Positions 9,038 through 16,544 of a stretch of DNA of 64,000 nucleotides are shown one piece after another; within the stretch, counting starts at the first letter, position 1, and every line of letters starts with the position of its first letter. The DNA lies in assembly GCA_037442205.1 (NCBI GenBank), contig JBBIQS010000032.1, positions 15,691 through 79,690 on the forward strand, given 5' to 3'. Origin of the DNA: JBBIQS01 sp037442205. Lineage in GTDB: Bacteria; Myxococcota; Myxococcia; Myxococcales; UBA5297. The position numbers were made by a program, and so were the translations under genes. The notes below the pieces were generated by a model. It searched no databases, was not told where the DNA came from, and saw nothing but the letters and a program-made list of their open reading frames with translations.

Positions 9038-10188
9038 TGGAGCACCTCCCACAGCCCGACCACCGGGCAGTGATCGCTCAGCTCCAAGGGGTTGCTGACG
9101 ATGCCGGAGTGATTCTCGGGGCCGACCACCACCACGTTGTTGAAGTCGTCGAAGCCGACCCCCGGCTTCTGCAGGACGACGGCGCCCTTCCAGCGGTTGG
9201 TCTTCTGGGTGAACAGGTAGTCGAGGCGGCGGTTCCAGAAGCCGGGGACGCCGTTGGCGCCGACCTTGTCCGGGCCGATCACGCTGTGACTGTAGAAGTG
9301 GCTCTGCTGATCCTCGGTGGTCCCGTAGCGGGTCAGGCCGATGGCGTCGTCGAAGGCGTCGAAGAACGGCCGCAGGTCCTCGGGGTTGTAGGGCGGCTGC
9401 TCGAAGGCGGTGCCGATCGAAGAGGGGGCCTCGTCGTTGAAGTGGTTGGTCTTCACCGAGCCGGGCATCAGGGCGTTGAGGTCGCCGGCCATCACGAAGG
9501 GCAGCGTCTCGGCCTTCATCACCTCCAGGATCTGCGCCTGCTGCTTGCTGTTGGTGCGGTCGGAGTCGTAGGCCTCGGTGTGGACCGCGAACACCGCCAC
9601 GCGCTTGGCGCCGACTTGAATCTCCGCCCGGCCCACCGCGCGGTGCAGGTAGAAGGTCTTGGTCGCCGGGTCCTGATCGGTGCGATCGACCTGGGCGATG
9701 CGGGTGTTCTGGACGATTGGGAACCGCGAGAAGACGCAGTTGCCCATGTTCATGCGTCCCACGCCCTCGGAGGGCACGAAGCGCGCCTGCCACACCGGCG
9801 TGTAGGCCGCCCAGCGCAGGTCGGTGTGGTCGAGGATTCCCTGCACCATGTCGTAGAAGGCCGAGCGCTTGGAGTCGATCTCGATCTCGTTGGTGATCAG
9901 GATGTCCGGCTGCACCTCGTTGATCAGGGCATAGACGCCCGCCATGTTGTGCTCGACCTCGTCGAGCGTCATGAAGGTGCGGTCGCCCCACAGGTCGAAC
10001 CAGAAGTCGATGCGCCCGCCGCCGTACTTCACGTTCCAGGTCATCACCTTCAGGGTCGAGGTCGCCGCCGGGGCCACCGCGTCCTTCTTCTGCAGCACTG
10101 GGAAATCGACCTTCTCTGGCCAACTGGTCGCCATTGGCTCACAGCTCGCCAGCAAGGCCATCAGCAACGGGGTCAGGGCTCGTCGCAT
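9034..10188 (-). CDS. endonuclease/exonuclease/phosphatase (EEP) family lipoprotein
   Basis: This is a 384-residue protein starting at ATG 10188, 6 nt behind an AAGGA site; the frame is open further upstream but only shadows other genes. The N-terminus MRRALTPLLMALLASC is a lipoprotein signal with Cys at residue 16. The rest matches the DNase I-like EEP fold: MTWNVKYGGG (metal-site Asn), a Glu in ITNEIEID, GDLNALMPGS (catalytic Asp/Asn pair) and the C-terminal SDHCPVVG (catalytic His). Members cleave nucleic acids or phosphate esters of sugars and lipids; substrate cannot be read from sequence. Being lipid-anchored it should act outside the inner membrane, for example on extracellular DNA or a phospholipid headgroup. 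The overlapping gene downstream is co-translated. Confidence 0.85.
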   Translation of the reverse strand: MRRALTPLLMALLASCEPMATSWPEKVDFPVLQKKDAVAPAATSTLKVMTWNVKYGGGRIDFWFDLWGDRTFMTLDEVEHNMAGVYALINEVQPDILITNEIEIDSKRSAFYDMVQGILDHTDLRWAAYTPVWQARFVPSEGVGRMNMGNCVFSRFPIVQNTRIAQVDRTDQDPATKTFYLHRAVGRAEIQVGAKRVAVFAVHTEAYDSDRTNSKQQAQILEVMKAETLPFVMAGDLNALMPGSVKTNHFNDEAPSSIGTAFEQPPYNPEDLRPFFDAFDDAIGLTRYGTTEDQQSHFYSHSVIGPDKVGANGVPGFWNRRLDYLFTQKTNRWKGAVVLQKPGVGFDDFNNVVVVGPENHSGIVSNPLELSDHCPVVGLWEVLQ

Positions 10189-10310
10189 GAAGAATCCTTC
10201 TGTTGGGGAATAGACGGCGTCAGAAGGTAGCGCGCCGGCGTCGGGGGGAGCAAACGGCGCCGCTCCATCTGAAGCCGGCGAGTTCCCGGCTCGTCGCCCG
10301 GAGCTCGAAG

Positions 10311-10484
10311 CGGCCAGCGCTCGCGCGCGGGGGGCTGGTCCGAACCCGGCGCGAAGGACGGGAGAGCATCTGGGGGCTCGAGCCCTCCCGCCTCGAGCAG
10401 GCGCGTCTCTACCTCGACGAGATCTCGGCCCAGTGGGACCAGGCGCTCGGCCGGCTGCGGGCGCTGGTGGAGCGCGACGAGTGA
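10311..10484 (+). pseudogene. remnant of an ArsR-family transcriptional regulator (C-terminal end only)
   Basis: The last 57 or so codons before the TGA at 10482 read LARGGLVRTRREGRESIWGL, then a helical tail ending DQALGRLRALVERDE. This is the wing and C-terminal helix of ArsR regulators of the kind found next to SRPBCC or DHFR-like genes (the wing GLVxxRReGRe, then W.L.P..L..A..YLD...QWD.ALGRL). The recognition helix and the rest of the winged helix are not in the same frame upstream; the sequence before about 10311 does not look like a helix-turn-helix in any frame I checked. It therefore looks like a decayed or truncated gene. It converges on, and nearly touches, the DHFR-like gene (stops at 10484 and 10485). 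Confidence 0.5.
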
Positions 10485-11018
10485 TCAGCCGACGCGGTAG
10501 CGCAGCTGGGCGAGGCCGGTGGGCCAGGAGCGGCACTCCTCCAGGATCAACTTGCGCTCGGGTTCGCGTCCCGAGAAGAGCCGCCGGCCGCCGCCGAGCA
10601 CCACCGGCACCAGCGACAGCGTCAGGTCGTCGATCAGCCCAGCCTCGAAGAACTGGGCGATGACCTCGCCGCCGTCGACGTAGATCCGACGGGCGCCCTC
10701 GCGCCCCAGGCGTTCGACCAAGGCCGCCGGGCCTCCCTCGAAGAACTCCTCGCCGTGGCGCGACTTGGGCGGCCGATGGGTCAGCACCACGCAGCGCTTG
10801 CCGCGGTAGGGCCAGGCCTCGAATCCGAGAACGGTGTCGTAGGTCCTGCGGCCCATCACCAGCGCGTCCACCGAGTCGAAGAAGGCCTGGTAGCCGTAGT
10901 CCTCGCCCTCGATCTGGACCGCGGAGAGCCAGTCGATCCGCCCGTCGGAGCGAGCGATGCAGCCGTCGAGGCTGGTGGCGATGAAGACCGAGCAGCGGGG
11001 GCGGGAGCCGGGGGACAT
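10485..11018 (-). CDS. dihydrofolate reductase family protein (RibD C-terminal-like)
   Basis: This is a 177-residue protein with the DHFR/RibD-C fold: an opening strand CSVFIATSLDGCIARSDG, VMGRRTYDTVLGF (the cofactor-binding Gly/Arg/Thr loop), IYVDGGEVIAQFFEAGLIDD and LSLVPVVLGGGRRLF. These are the standard landmarks of the small stand-alone 'dihydrofolate reductase family' proteins, which bind NADPH and are thought to reduce pterin or flavin-like compounds. True folate reductase activity is not implied. It has no signal peptide, so it is cytosolic. Such genes are often paired with ArsR regulators, which fits the ArsR remnant at its 3' side. Confidence 0.85.
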   Translation of the reverse strand: MSPGSRPRCSVFIATSLDGCIARSDGRIDWLSAVQIEGEDYGYQAFFDSVDALVMGRRTYDTVLGFEAWPYRGKRCVVLTHRPPKSRHGEEFFEGGPAALVERLGREGARRIYVDGGEVIAQFFEAGLIDDLTLSLVPVVLGGGRRLFSGREPERKLILEECRSWPTGLAQLRYRVG

Positions 11019-11078
11019 GGCCGGTGCATCCTGCCACGGACCGCACGAGCGAAGGCGGAGACCTCGCCTCGGGCGAGG

Positions 11079-12335
11079 CTACAGCACCCGCGCGAAGACG
11101 AACGGGTAGACGACCGAGCACTCCTCGCCCTGTGGCGGAAACCGCCAGCCGTTCACCAGCGTCTTGAGGCAGCTTCGAAAGCGCGCGCCCGGGATCGCCG
11201 ATTCCTCGACCTCGAAATCGGCGACGCCTCCCGCCGGTGTGACGGAGAATCGCACCACTACCCGGCCGCCGACCGTCGGCTGGTTCTTGAGCTCGCGCTC
11301 GTAGCAGGCCTGGAACCCGCGCAGCCGCGAGCGCATCACCGAGCCGATCGCCGCGGCGTCGCAGCCGCCGGTGGGCATCGGGTCGTCGATGGCGATGGTC
11401 GCCTTCAGCTCGTGCCGCCCTTCCTCGAGCCCTCGGCGGTGCGCGCCTCCCGTGGTCTCGAGAGGCCCGATCGACTCGACGGCTCCGTTCTCGCCTCCCC
11501 GTCGCCGCGGCCCCTCGAGCTCGGCCGTCGATTGCCCGGCGCGCGAATCCGCCAGCGCCTCGTCGAGGCGGCGTCCGAGATGATTCGGCTCGAGCAGACC
11601 CTGCATCTCCTTCGCCAATTCGCCGCGCGCGCCCAGGATCTGGCCGAGCAATCCGCGCTTGCGAACCATCATCTGAAGATCCGACGGGGACTTCGCCGGC
11701 GCCGCTCGGGTACCACGGCTGGCGGTCTCGACATGCTTTGGAGTCTCGGGCTTGGGCGGCTTCGGGATCAGGAGGGGCCCGCTGGAGCGCTCAAGGGGCT
11801 CTTCGAATGCGGTCTCGTCCGGCGGCAGCGCCGGCGCGGTGATGGCTCGCGCGACCCCAAAATCGAGGAGAAGGACCGCGACCAGGATGGCGACAAACGC
11901 CCGATCGCTCGAACGCCAGAGCCCCGGACGCAGCTCGCGCGGAACCTTCGGACGCAATCGTTGGGCCGGCTGCTCGACCCGCTCGAAGACGACGGCGACC
12001 TCCCCGAGACGAACGACCCCTCGCGCCGAGTCGGCCAGCGGAATCCAGGCCCCGGGTGGCAGGACGCTGGCCAGCTCGCCAAGCTCGAGCTTGCGGCCGC
12101 CGACGGCGATTTCCCCGGTCATCCCGGGCGACAGCGCCAACTGAAACCGCTCCCCGAGCACGCCGAAGAGGAGCTGCGTCGCCGGCAGCCGCTCGCTCGG
12201 GACGACGATCTCGTTTCCCGCCGCCCGGCCGATGCGAATCGACCTCGAGACGGCATGAATCCTCTGCTCGATCGCGGTCCCATCCAGGCTCACCGCGATT
12301 CGCAAGGCTTTCCCACTCCGGCGCGCGAAAGGCAT
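11079..12335 (-). CDS. AgmX/PglI C-terminal domain protein
   Basis: This is a 418-residue protein starting at ATG 12335 behind GGGAG; the open frame beyond 12335 runs into the divergent glycosyltransferase. Residues about 15-125 resemble an FHA-like domain (SIRIGRAAGNEIVVPSE) as seen in this family. One membrane helix lies at about 145-165 (FVAILVAVLLLDFGVARAI). A variable Pro/charged linker follows to about 310. The C-terminal about 100 residues form the AgmX/TonB-like domain with CYERELKNQPTVGGRVVVRF and a conserved Cys near FRSCLKTLVNGWRFP. In myxobacteria such proteins are linked to adventurous gliding motility and to TonB/Tol-like envelope machinery. The start lies 121 bp from the divergent glycosyltransferase start, so the two may share a control region. 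Confidence 0.85.
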   Translation of the reverse strand: MPFARRSGKALRIAVSLDGTAIEQRIHAVSRSIRIGRAAGNEIVVPSERLPATQLLFGVLGERFQLALSPGMTGEIAVGGRKLELGELASVLPPGAWIPLADSARGVVRLGEVAVVFERVEQPAQRLRPKVPRELRPGLWRSSDRAFVAILVAVLLLDFGVARAITAPALPPDETAFEEPLERSSGPLLIPKPPKPETPKHVETASRGTRAAPAKSPSDLQMMVRKRGLLGQILGARGELAKEMQGLLEPNHLGRRLDEALADSRAGQSTAELEGPRRRGGENGAVESIGPLETTGGAHRRGLEEGRHELKATIAIDDPMPTGGCDAAAIGSVMRSRLRGFQACYERELKNQPTVGGRVVVRFSVTPAGGVADFEVEESAIPGARFRSCLKTLVNGWRFPPQGEECSVVYPFVFARVL

Positions 12336-12456
12336 GGCGCTCCCTTTCTCGGAACGACACGCACTTGGACAACCGGTTGCTTCTCGCGGTTCCCTGCCGC
12401 ACCTGACCCGGCACGGTATCCTCATGGCCGACCGCACCAAGCGAGGCCTCGCGCCG

Positions 12457-13638
12457 ATGAGCACCGCCCTCCAGATCGCCCTCGCCGTCGGCTGCGCCGC
12501 GGGACTCCTCGAGGCCCTCGTCTCGATCATCCACCTCCGGCGCATCCGCACGCTGGCGCGGCTCGTTCCTCCCGCGCCCGAGCGCTGGCCGAAGGTCTCG
12601 GTGGTCATCGCCGCGCGCAACGAGGCCAGCACCGTCGGGCCGGCGATGGCCAGCCGCCTCGCCGACGACTATCCCGAGCTCGAGCTGGTCTTCATCGACG
12701 ACCGGTCCGAGGACGGCACCGGGGATGCGGTGCGCCGGGCGGCCCAGGGCGATCGGCGCCTGGCGATCGAGCGCGTCGAAGCGCTTCCCGAGGGCTGGCT
12801 CGGCAAGCTCAACGCGATGCACTTGGGCGCCCAGCGCGCCTCCGGTGAGTGGCTGCTGTTCTCCGACGCCGACGTCCACCTCGAGCGCGGCGCGCTGCGC
12901 AAGGCGGTCGCCCATTGCCTCGCCGAGAAGATCGACTTCCTCGCCCTGGTTCCCGCCTACCGCACCGGCGACTTTGCGATGGACATGGTGTTGCCCGTGT
13001 TCCTCCACGTCATGGCGGTGATCGCCGACCCTCATGCCATCCGGGATCCGGCGAAGAAGCGAGCCGCGGTCGGCTCGGGCGCCTTCAACCTGGTGCGCCG
13101 GGAGCTCTTCGAGCGCAGCGGCGGCTTCGAGCCGCTGCGGATGGAGACCGGCGACGACGTGGCGCTGGCGGCGCAGGTCAAGGCCGCCGGCGGCCAGCTG
13201 GAGATGATCGACGGGAACGGGAGCGCCTCGGTCGCGATCTACCGGTCCCTGCCCGAGTTCTTCCGGGGCATCGAGAAGAATGGCAGCTCGCTGGCCCCCA
13301 TCCCCTTCGCGCTGCTGGCCGCCGGCTTCGCGCTCTATGATGCCATCCAGTTCGCGCCGCTCGTCGCGCTGAGCGCGGGCCTCGCCGCCCAGGTGCCCTG
13401 GCTCGCGGTCCTCGGCGCCGGCTCCTTTTTCGCTGCCACCCTCTCCTACGCCGCCGGCCTGCGGCTCAACACCGACGCGATTGCTCCGGCGCTCTTCTGG
13501 CCCTTGGCGCTGCCGGTGATGCAGCTGGCGATGCTACGCTCGGTCTGGCTCGCCAAGCGGCGCGGCGGGGTGCTCTGGCGCGGCACCTTCTACTCGCTGG
13601 CGCAGCTCGAGGCCGGGCGCAGGTTCAAGCTATTCTGA
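12457..13638 (+). CDS. family 2 glycosyltransferase with C-terminal membrane segments
   Basis: This is a 393-residue enzyme. I place the start at ATG 12457, about 10 nt behind GCGAGG and directly before an N-terminal membrane helix (STALQIALAVGCAAGLLEAL); an ATG at 12424 in the same frame is an alternative. GT-A motifs are VSVVIAARNEAS, FIDDRSEDGT, FSDADVH (the metal-binding DxD equivalent) and METGDDVALA (catalytic acidic pair). After about residue 275 there are two to four membrane helices (LAAGFALYDAIQFAPLVAL, VLGAGSFFAATLSYAAGL). The layout resembles the transferases used for glycolipid, carotenoid or hopanoid decoration. Acceptor and sugar cannot be inferred; no other polysaccharide genes adjoin it. 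Confidence 0.85.
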   Translation: MSTALQIALAVGCAAGLLEALVSIIHLRRIRTLARLVPPAPERWPKVSVVIAARNEASTVGPAMASRLADDYPELELVFIDDRSEDGTGDAVRRAAQGDRRLAIERVEALPEGWLGKLNAMHLGAQRASGEWLLFSDADVHLERGALRKAVAHCLAEKIDFLALVPAYRTGDFAMDMVLPVFLHVMAVIADPHAIRDPAKKRAAVGSGAFNLVRRELFERSGGFEPLRMETGDDVALAAQVKAAGGQLEMIDGNGSASVAIYRSLPEFFRGIEKNGSSLAPIPFALLAAGFALYDAIQFAPLVALSAGLAAQVPWLAVLGAGSFFAATLSYAAGLRLNTDAIAPALFWPLALPVMQLAMLRSVWLAKRRGGVLWRGTFYSLAQLEAGRRFKLF

Positions 13639-13678
13639 GCCGCGCATTCACCCAGTCGCTTCTCCTAATCCGGAATTC

Positions 13679-14107
13679 ATGGCCCAGCTCACCGTCGAGA
13701 CCGTCTGCCCGGAGTGCCACACCCCGCGCCCCAGCGGCGCGCAGCGCTGCGTCTGCAACTACACCTTCGAATACGGCGCGCCCAGCTTCGACCAGCCGAG
13801 GAGAGCAGCCGGTTCCTCCAGAGTGCGCCTCGCGCTGCTGGGCATTGCCGGTCTCGCCGCCGCGGCCGCCTTCGCCTTCGTGCCGTCGATCGACGCGCCC
13901 CAGGGACTGACCCTCCCCGGGCTGGTCCTCGCCCTGGCCGGTCCGTTCGCGGTTTCCGGGGCGGTCTTCGACTGGAACTGGTTCATGAACCACCGCAAAG
14001 CGCGCAGGTTCGTGTGGCTGATCGGACGACCGGCCACGCGGTTCTTCTACGCGCTGTTGGGCGGCGGTCTCACCGGGGCGGGAATCAGGTTCCTCGTCAG
14101 CGGCTAG
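13679..14107 (+). CDS. zinc-ribbon protein with Imm17-like membrane domain
   Basis: This is a 142-residue protein. Residues 10-26 carry a Cys cluster CPEC...CVC typical of a small zinc ribbon. Three hydrophobic segments follow at about 46-62, 72-90 and 118-136. The stretch VFDWNWFMNHRKARRFVWLI plus GRPATRFFYALLG closely matches what I know of the Imm17 family (two-helix immunity proteins with NWNWFF...VR..GR..ARLFYG), which protect against polymorphic toxins. No toxin gene lies beside it, so it may instead be a housekeeping member of the fold. The ribosome site is weak (CCGGA). It lies 40 nt downstream of the glycosyltransferase and may be read from it. The Imm17 likeness is recognised by eye only. 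Confidence 0.6.
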   Translation: MAQLTVETVCPECHTPRPSGAQRCVCNYTFEYGAPSFDQPRRAAGSSRVRLALLGIAGLAAAAAFAFVPSIDAPQGLTLPGLVLALAGPFAVSGAVFDWNWFMNHRKARRFVWLIGRPATRFFYALLGGGLTGAGIRFLVSG

Positions 14108-14201
14108 CAGGATCGGAAGGCAGCCCCGATAGACCGATGGCCACCTCGGTTCGAGATGGCCATCGCGATCTGCGAATCTGGCAGCTACCTCGCCGCGCCG
14201 G

Positions 14202-15551
14202 TCAGCGCGTCCCGGCCGAGCGCCGGCGGCGCGTCAGCACCAGCAGCGCTGGAAGAAACCCCAGCGGAAGCGCCGAGCCCAACCCGACGTTGCACCCGCC
14301 GGCGGGAGCGCCGGCCTGGTCGCCGGCCGCCGGGTCCTGCGCGGAGCCGGAAGCTCCCGGGTTGCCGGAGGTGCCGGGATCCGTGGTCCCGCCGCCGGAT
14401 CCCGAGGCCGCCGACTTGGTGATGGTGAAGGAGTCGAAGGTCGCCCCTCCCAGGTCCTTGGCCTCCATGCGCAGCTCGTTGGCCGAGACGTTGACCTCGA
14501 CGAAGTGGTAGTCGGACTTGGAGAAGGCGGTCCACGGGTTGGAGGCCACGTTGTAGAGGGGCGCCCCGGCGCCGCCGGTGACCACGTAGGTCACTCCGCC
14601 GCTGGTCACCGGCGCCCCGCCGAGCAGCGGCTTGGTCCGCTCGTAGTCGTGGTCGTGGCCCCAGAAGGTGATGTCCACGCCGTACTGCTCGAATACCGGG
14701 CCCCAGGTCGAGCGCACCGAGCTGTTGCTGCCGTGGCTGCCGCTCGAGAAAGGCGGCTGGTGGGCGTAGACCACGATGAAGCGGATCGCGGAATTGGCCT
14801 TGGCCGCCGCCAGGTCGTCCTTGAGCCAGCTCAGCTGGGCGCCGCCGACCGTCGACTCGGTGGTCAGGGCGACGAAGTGCACGTTGGCGTAGTTGAACGA
14901 GTAGTAGGCCTCGTCGTTGTAGCCGCTGGCGGTGGGGTGCTTGGGCAGGGCGAACTGGGTGAAGTACTGCGAGGCGTTCGCCTCGTGGTTGCCGACGGTG
15001 GGCATCAGCGGCGCGGTGGCGGCCAGCGACTGCAGGGTGGCGAAGTACTGGTCCCACAGCGACTGGGTGCCGCCGCTGTCCACCAGATCGCCGGTGTCGA
15101 CGGTGAAGGCCGGCTGGCGGGCCTCGACCGCGGCGCGCACCAGCCCGCGGGTGGTGTTGTCGGTGCGGCTGTCGCCCCAAGCCACGAAGCGGAAGGCGGT
15201 CCCCGGCGCCGGGGCGGTGGCGAAGGTGGCGTCCGCGGCCCAGGAGGTGCCGGTGCCGCAGCGGTAGTGATAGCTGGTGCCGGGAGTCAGGCCGGTGAGC
15301 TGGGCGATGTGCAGATAGGAGCCGCCGTAGGAAGTCGAGGTCGCCGCCGCCGACTGGCCGTAGCCGCTCGAGGTGCCGTAATCGACCGAGCCCGTCGCGT
15401 CGCTCGAGCGCCAGGTGACCGTCATGGTGGTGTCGGTGGGCCCCTGCCAGCTCAGGTGGATCTGGCTGGGAGCGGCGGCGCAGGCCAGGGCCGGGACTGC
15501 CACCAGCAACGCCGCGGAGAGCAATTTCACGAGCATCCTCAGGTTTGTCAT
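14202..15551 (-). CDS. purple acid phosphatase-like metallophosphoesterase with MYXO-CTERM-like tail
   Basis: This is a 449-residue exported enzyme. The start could be 15569, 15551 or 15536; I chose 15551 because it gives a normal signal peptide (MTNLRMLVKLLSAALLVAVP...CAAA). Residues about 30-115 form a fibronectin III-like domain with PTDTTMTVTWRSSD, as in purple acid phosphatases. The calcineurin-like catalytic domain shows GDSRTDN, TGDLVD, GNHEAN, HQPPFSSGSHG and GHDHDYERTKP, all metal-ligand motifs being present. A Gly/Ser/Pro linker leads to GGCNVGLG, a hydrophobic stretch and RRRR, the pattern of MYXO-CTERM signals that are cleaved at the Cys and place proteins on the cell surface. It probably releases phosphate from organic esters outside the cell. 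Confidence 0.9.
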   Translation of the reverse strand: MTNLRMLVKLLSAALLVAVPALACAAAPSQIHLSWQGPTDTTMTVTWRSSDATGSVDYGTSSGYGQSAAATSTSYGGSYLHIAQLTGLTPGTSYHYRCGTGTSWAADATFATAPAPGTAFRFVAWGDSRTDNTTRGLVRAAVEARQPAFTVDTGDLVDSGGTQSLWDQYFATLQSLAATAPLMPTVGNHEANASQYFTQFALPKHPTASGYNDEAYYSFNYANVHFVALTTESTVGGAQLSWLKDDLAAAKANSAIRFIVVYAHQPPFSSGSHGSNSSVRSTWGPVFEQYGVDITFWGHDHDYERTKPLLGGAPVTSGGVTYVVTGGAGAPLYNVASNPWTAFSKSDYHFVEVNVSANELRMEAKDLGGATFDSFTITKSAASGSGGGTTDPGTSGNPGASGSAQDPAAGDQAGAPAGGCNVGLGSALPLGFLPALLVLTRRRRSAGTR

Positions 15552-15891
15552 TCCGCAGCGCCAGTTCATGGATCGTGCCGACCTTCCTCGCTCCGGCTCT
15601 TCGGGAGCGACGCGGCATGGTAACGGTCCGACGATGGCCGGCGCAAAGTGGCCGCGTGCCGACAGCCTGTGGACGCCGGTCCACAGTGTCGGCGCGGGGA
15701 CGGATCCCGAGCGAGGTGACGGCCGGCCAGGCCCGGAGTTTCCGATGGGCGGGCGCGAGCTTCCGGCTCTCGGAGCTGGGTCGCCAATCAGCCGGGCTCG
15801 AGGCTGCTCGCGGGCCGGCGCTCCGGGCCGCCGGGCAGGCAGCAGCGACCGCTCGTTTGACGGTCCTGGTTGGAATTCTTACTCTATTGGT
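15552..15891. other. gene-free stretch, mostly featureless
   Basis: These 340 bases between the phosphatase start and vapB hold no convincing coding sequence on either strand. The only signal seen is the putative vapB promoter at 15857-15885; the composition becomes clearly AT-richer over the last 40 bases. Confidence 0.5.
15857..15885 (+). promoter_or_regulatory. putative sigma-70-type promoter of vapBC, giving a leaderless mRNA
   Basis: TTGACG (15857-15862, 5 of 6 to the -35 consensus) is followed after 17 bp by TACTCT (15880-15885, 3 of 6 to the -10). Transcription would then begin at about 15892, which is the A of the vapB start codon. No Shine-Dalgarno sequence precedes that ATG, which agrees with a leaderless transcript. 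Confidence 0.4.
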
Positions 15892-16125
15892 ATGAAAGCC
15901 ATCGTCTCTGAGAAGGGCCAGGTCACCATTCCCAAAAGCCTGCGAGATAGCTTGGGAATTCGGCCTGGCCAAGTGCTCGAGCTGGACGAGGAGGGTGGCC
16001 GGCTGGTCGCGACCAAGGTGAGCGAAACCGACCCGCTCGAGAGCGTCTACGGGATCCTGCCGGCGGGGCCGGGGACCGATGAGCTCATCCGGTCGATGCG
16101 CGGCGAGCCCGACGGCCTCCCATGA
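15892..16125 (+). CDS. vapB: AbrB/MazE-type antitoxin VapB
   Basis: This is a 77-residue protein. Its first 45 residues are a swapped-hairpin AbrB DNA-binding domain (MKAIVSEKGQVTIPKSLRDS, LGIRPGQVLELDEEG), the commonest antitoxin type for PIN toxins. The tail (residues 46-77) would wrap the toxin. Its stop overlaps the toxin start (ATGA), the usual way these pairs are coupled. As in other type II systems the antitoxin, alone or in complex, should repress its own promoter just upstream. The start codon lacks a ribosome site (see the promoter entry). Confidence 0.9.
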   Translation: MKAIVSEKGQVTIPKSLRDSLGIRPGQVLELDEEGGRLVATKVSETDPLESVYGILPAGPGTDELIRSMRGEPDGLP

Positions 16126-16532
16126 TCACCGCGGTCGACACCAGCGTTCTGCTCGACCTGTTCGGCGCCGATTCCCAATTCGGTCTCCGGTCGAAGGAAG
16201 TCTTGCGGCGCTGCTCAAGAGAGGGGCGTCTGATCGCCTGCGAGGCGGTGTTCGCTGAGGTGAGATCGGCCTTCGCCGAGACGGAGAAAGCCCAGGGCGC
16301 CCTGGCGGCGATCGGCGTCGAGCTCGAGCCGATGACCGTTCCCGCCTCACTCAAGGCGGGAGAAGCGTTCAGGCTCTACCGGCTGCGCGGCGGCCAGCGC
16401 GAGCGCGTGGTGGCGGACTTCCTGGTGGGCGCCCACGCCCTGGAATGCGCCGACCGGCTCCTCACCCGCGACCGCGGCTTCCATCGGACCTACTTCGGCG
16501 GGCTGGAGATCGTCGATCCTTCGAGAAGCTGA
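16122..16532 (+). CDS. vapC: PIN-domain ribonuclease toxin VapC
   Basis: This is a 136-residue PIN-domain protein. The metal-binding acids are visible: Asp6 in TAVDTSVLLD, a Glu in CEAVFAEVRSAF, Asp in VADFLVGAHA and Asp in LTRDRGF. VapC toxins are Mg-dependent endoribonucleases that cut tRNA or rRNA when the antitoxin is lost. The reading frame is intact and of normal length, so the toxin is probably active. It converges with the adenylate cyclase gene, leaving a 12-nt gap between stops. Confidence 0.92.
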   Translation: MITAVDTSVLLDLFGADSQFGLRSKEVLRRCSREGRLIACEAVFAEVRSAFAETEKAQGALAAIGVELEPMTVPASLKAGEAFRLYRLRGGQRERVVADFLVGAHALECADRLLTRDRGFHRTYFGGLEIVDPSRS

Positions 16533-16544
16533 ATCGGACCACGG

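Noticed and set aside
9034..11121. Single 695-codon minus-strand frame joining EEP lipoprotein and DHFR-like region
   Set aside because: The upstream part is an out-of-frame shadow of the DHFR-like gene; a ribosome site and lipoprotein signal fix the real start at 10188.
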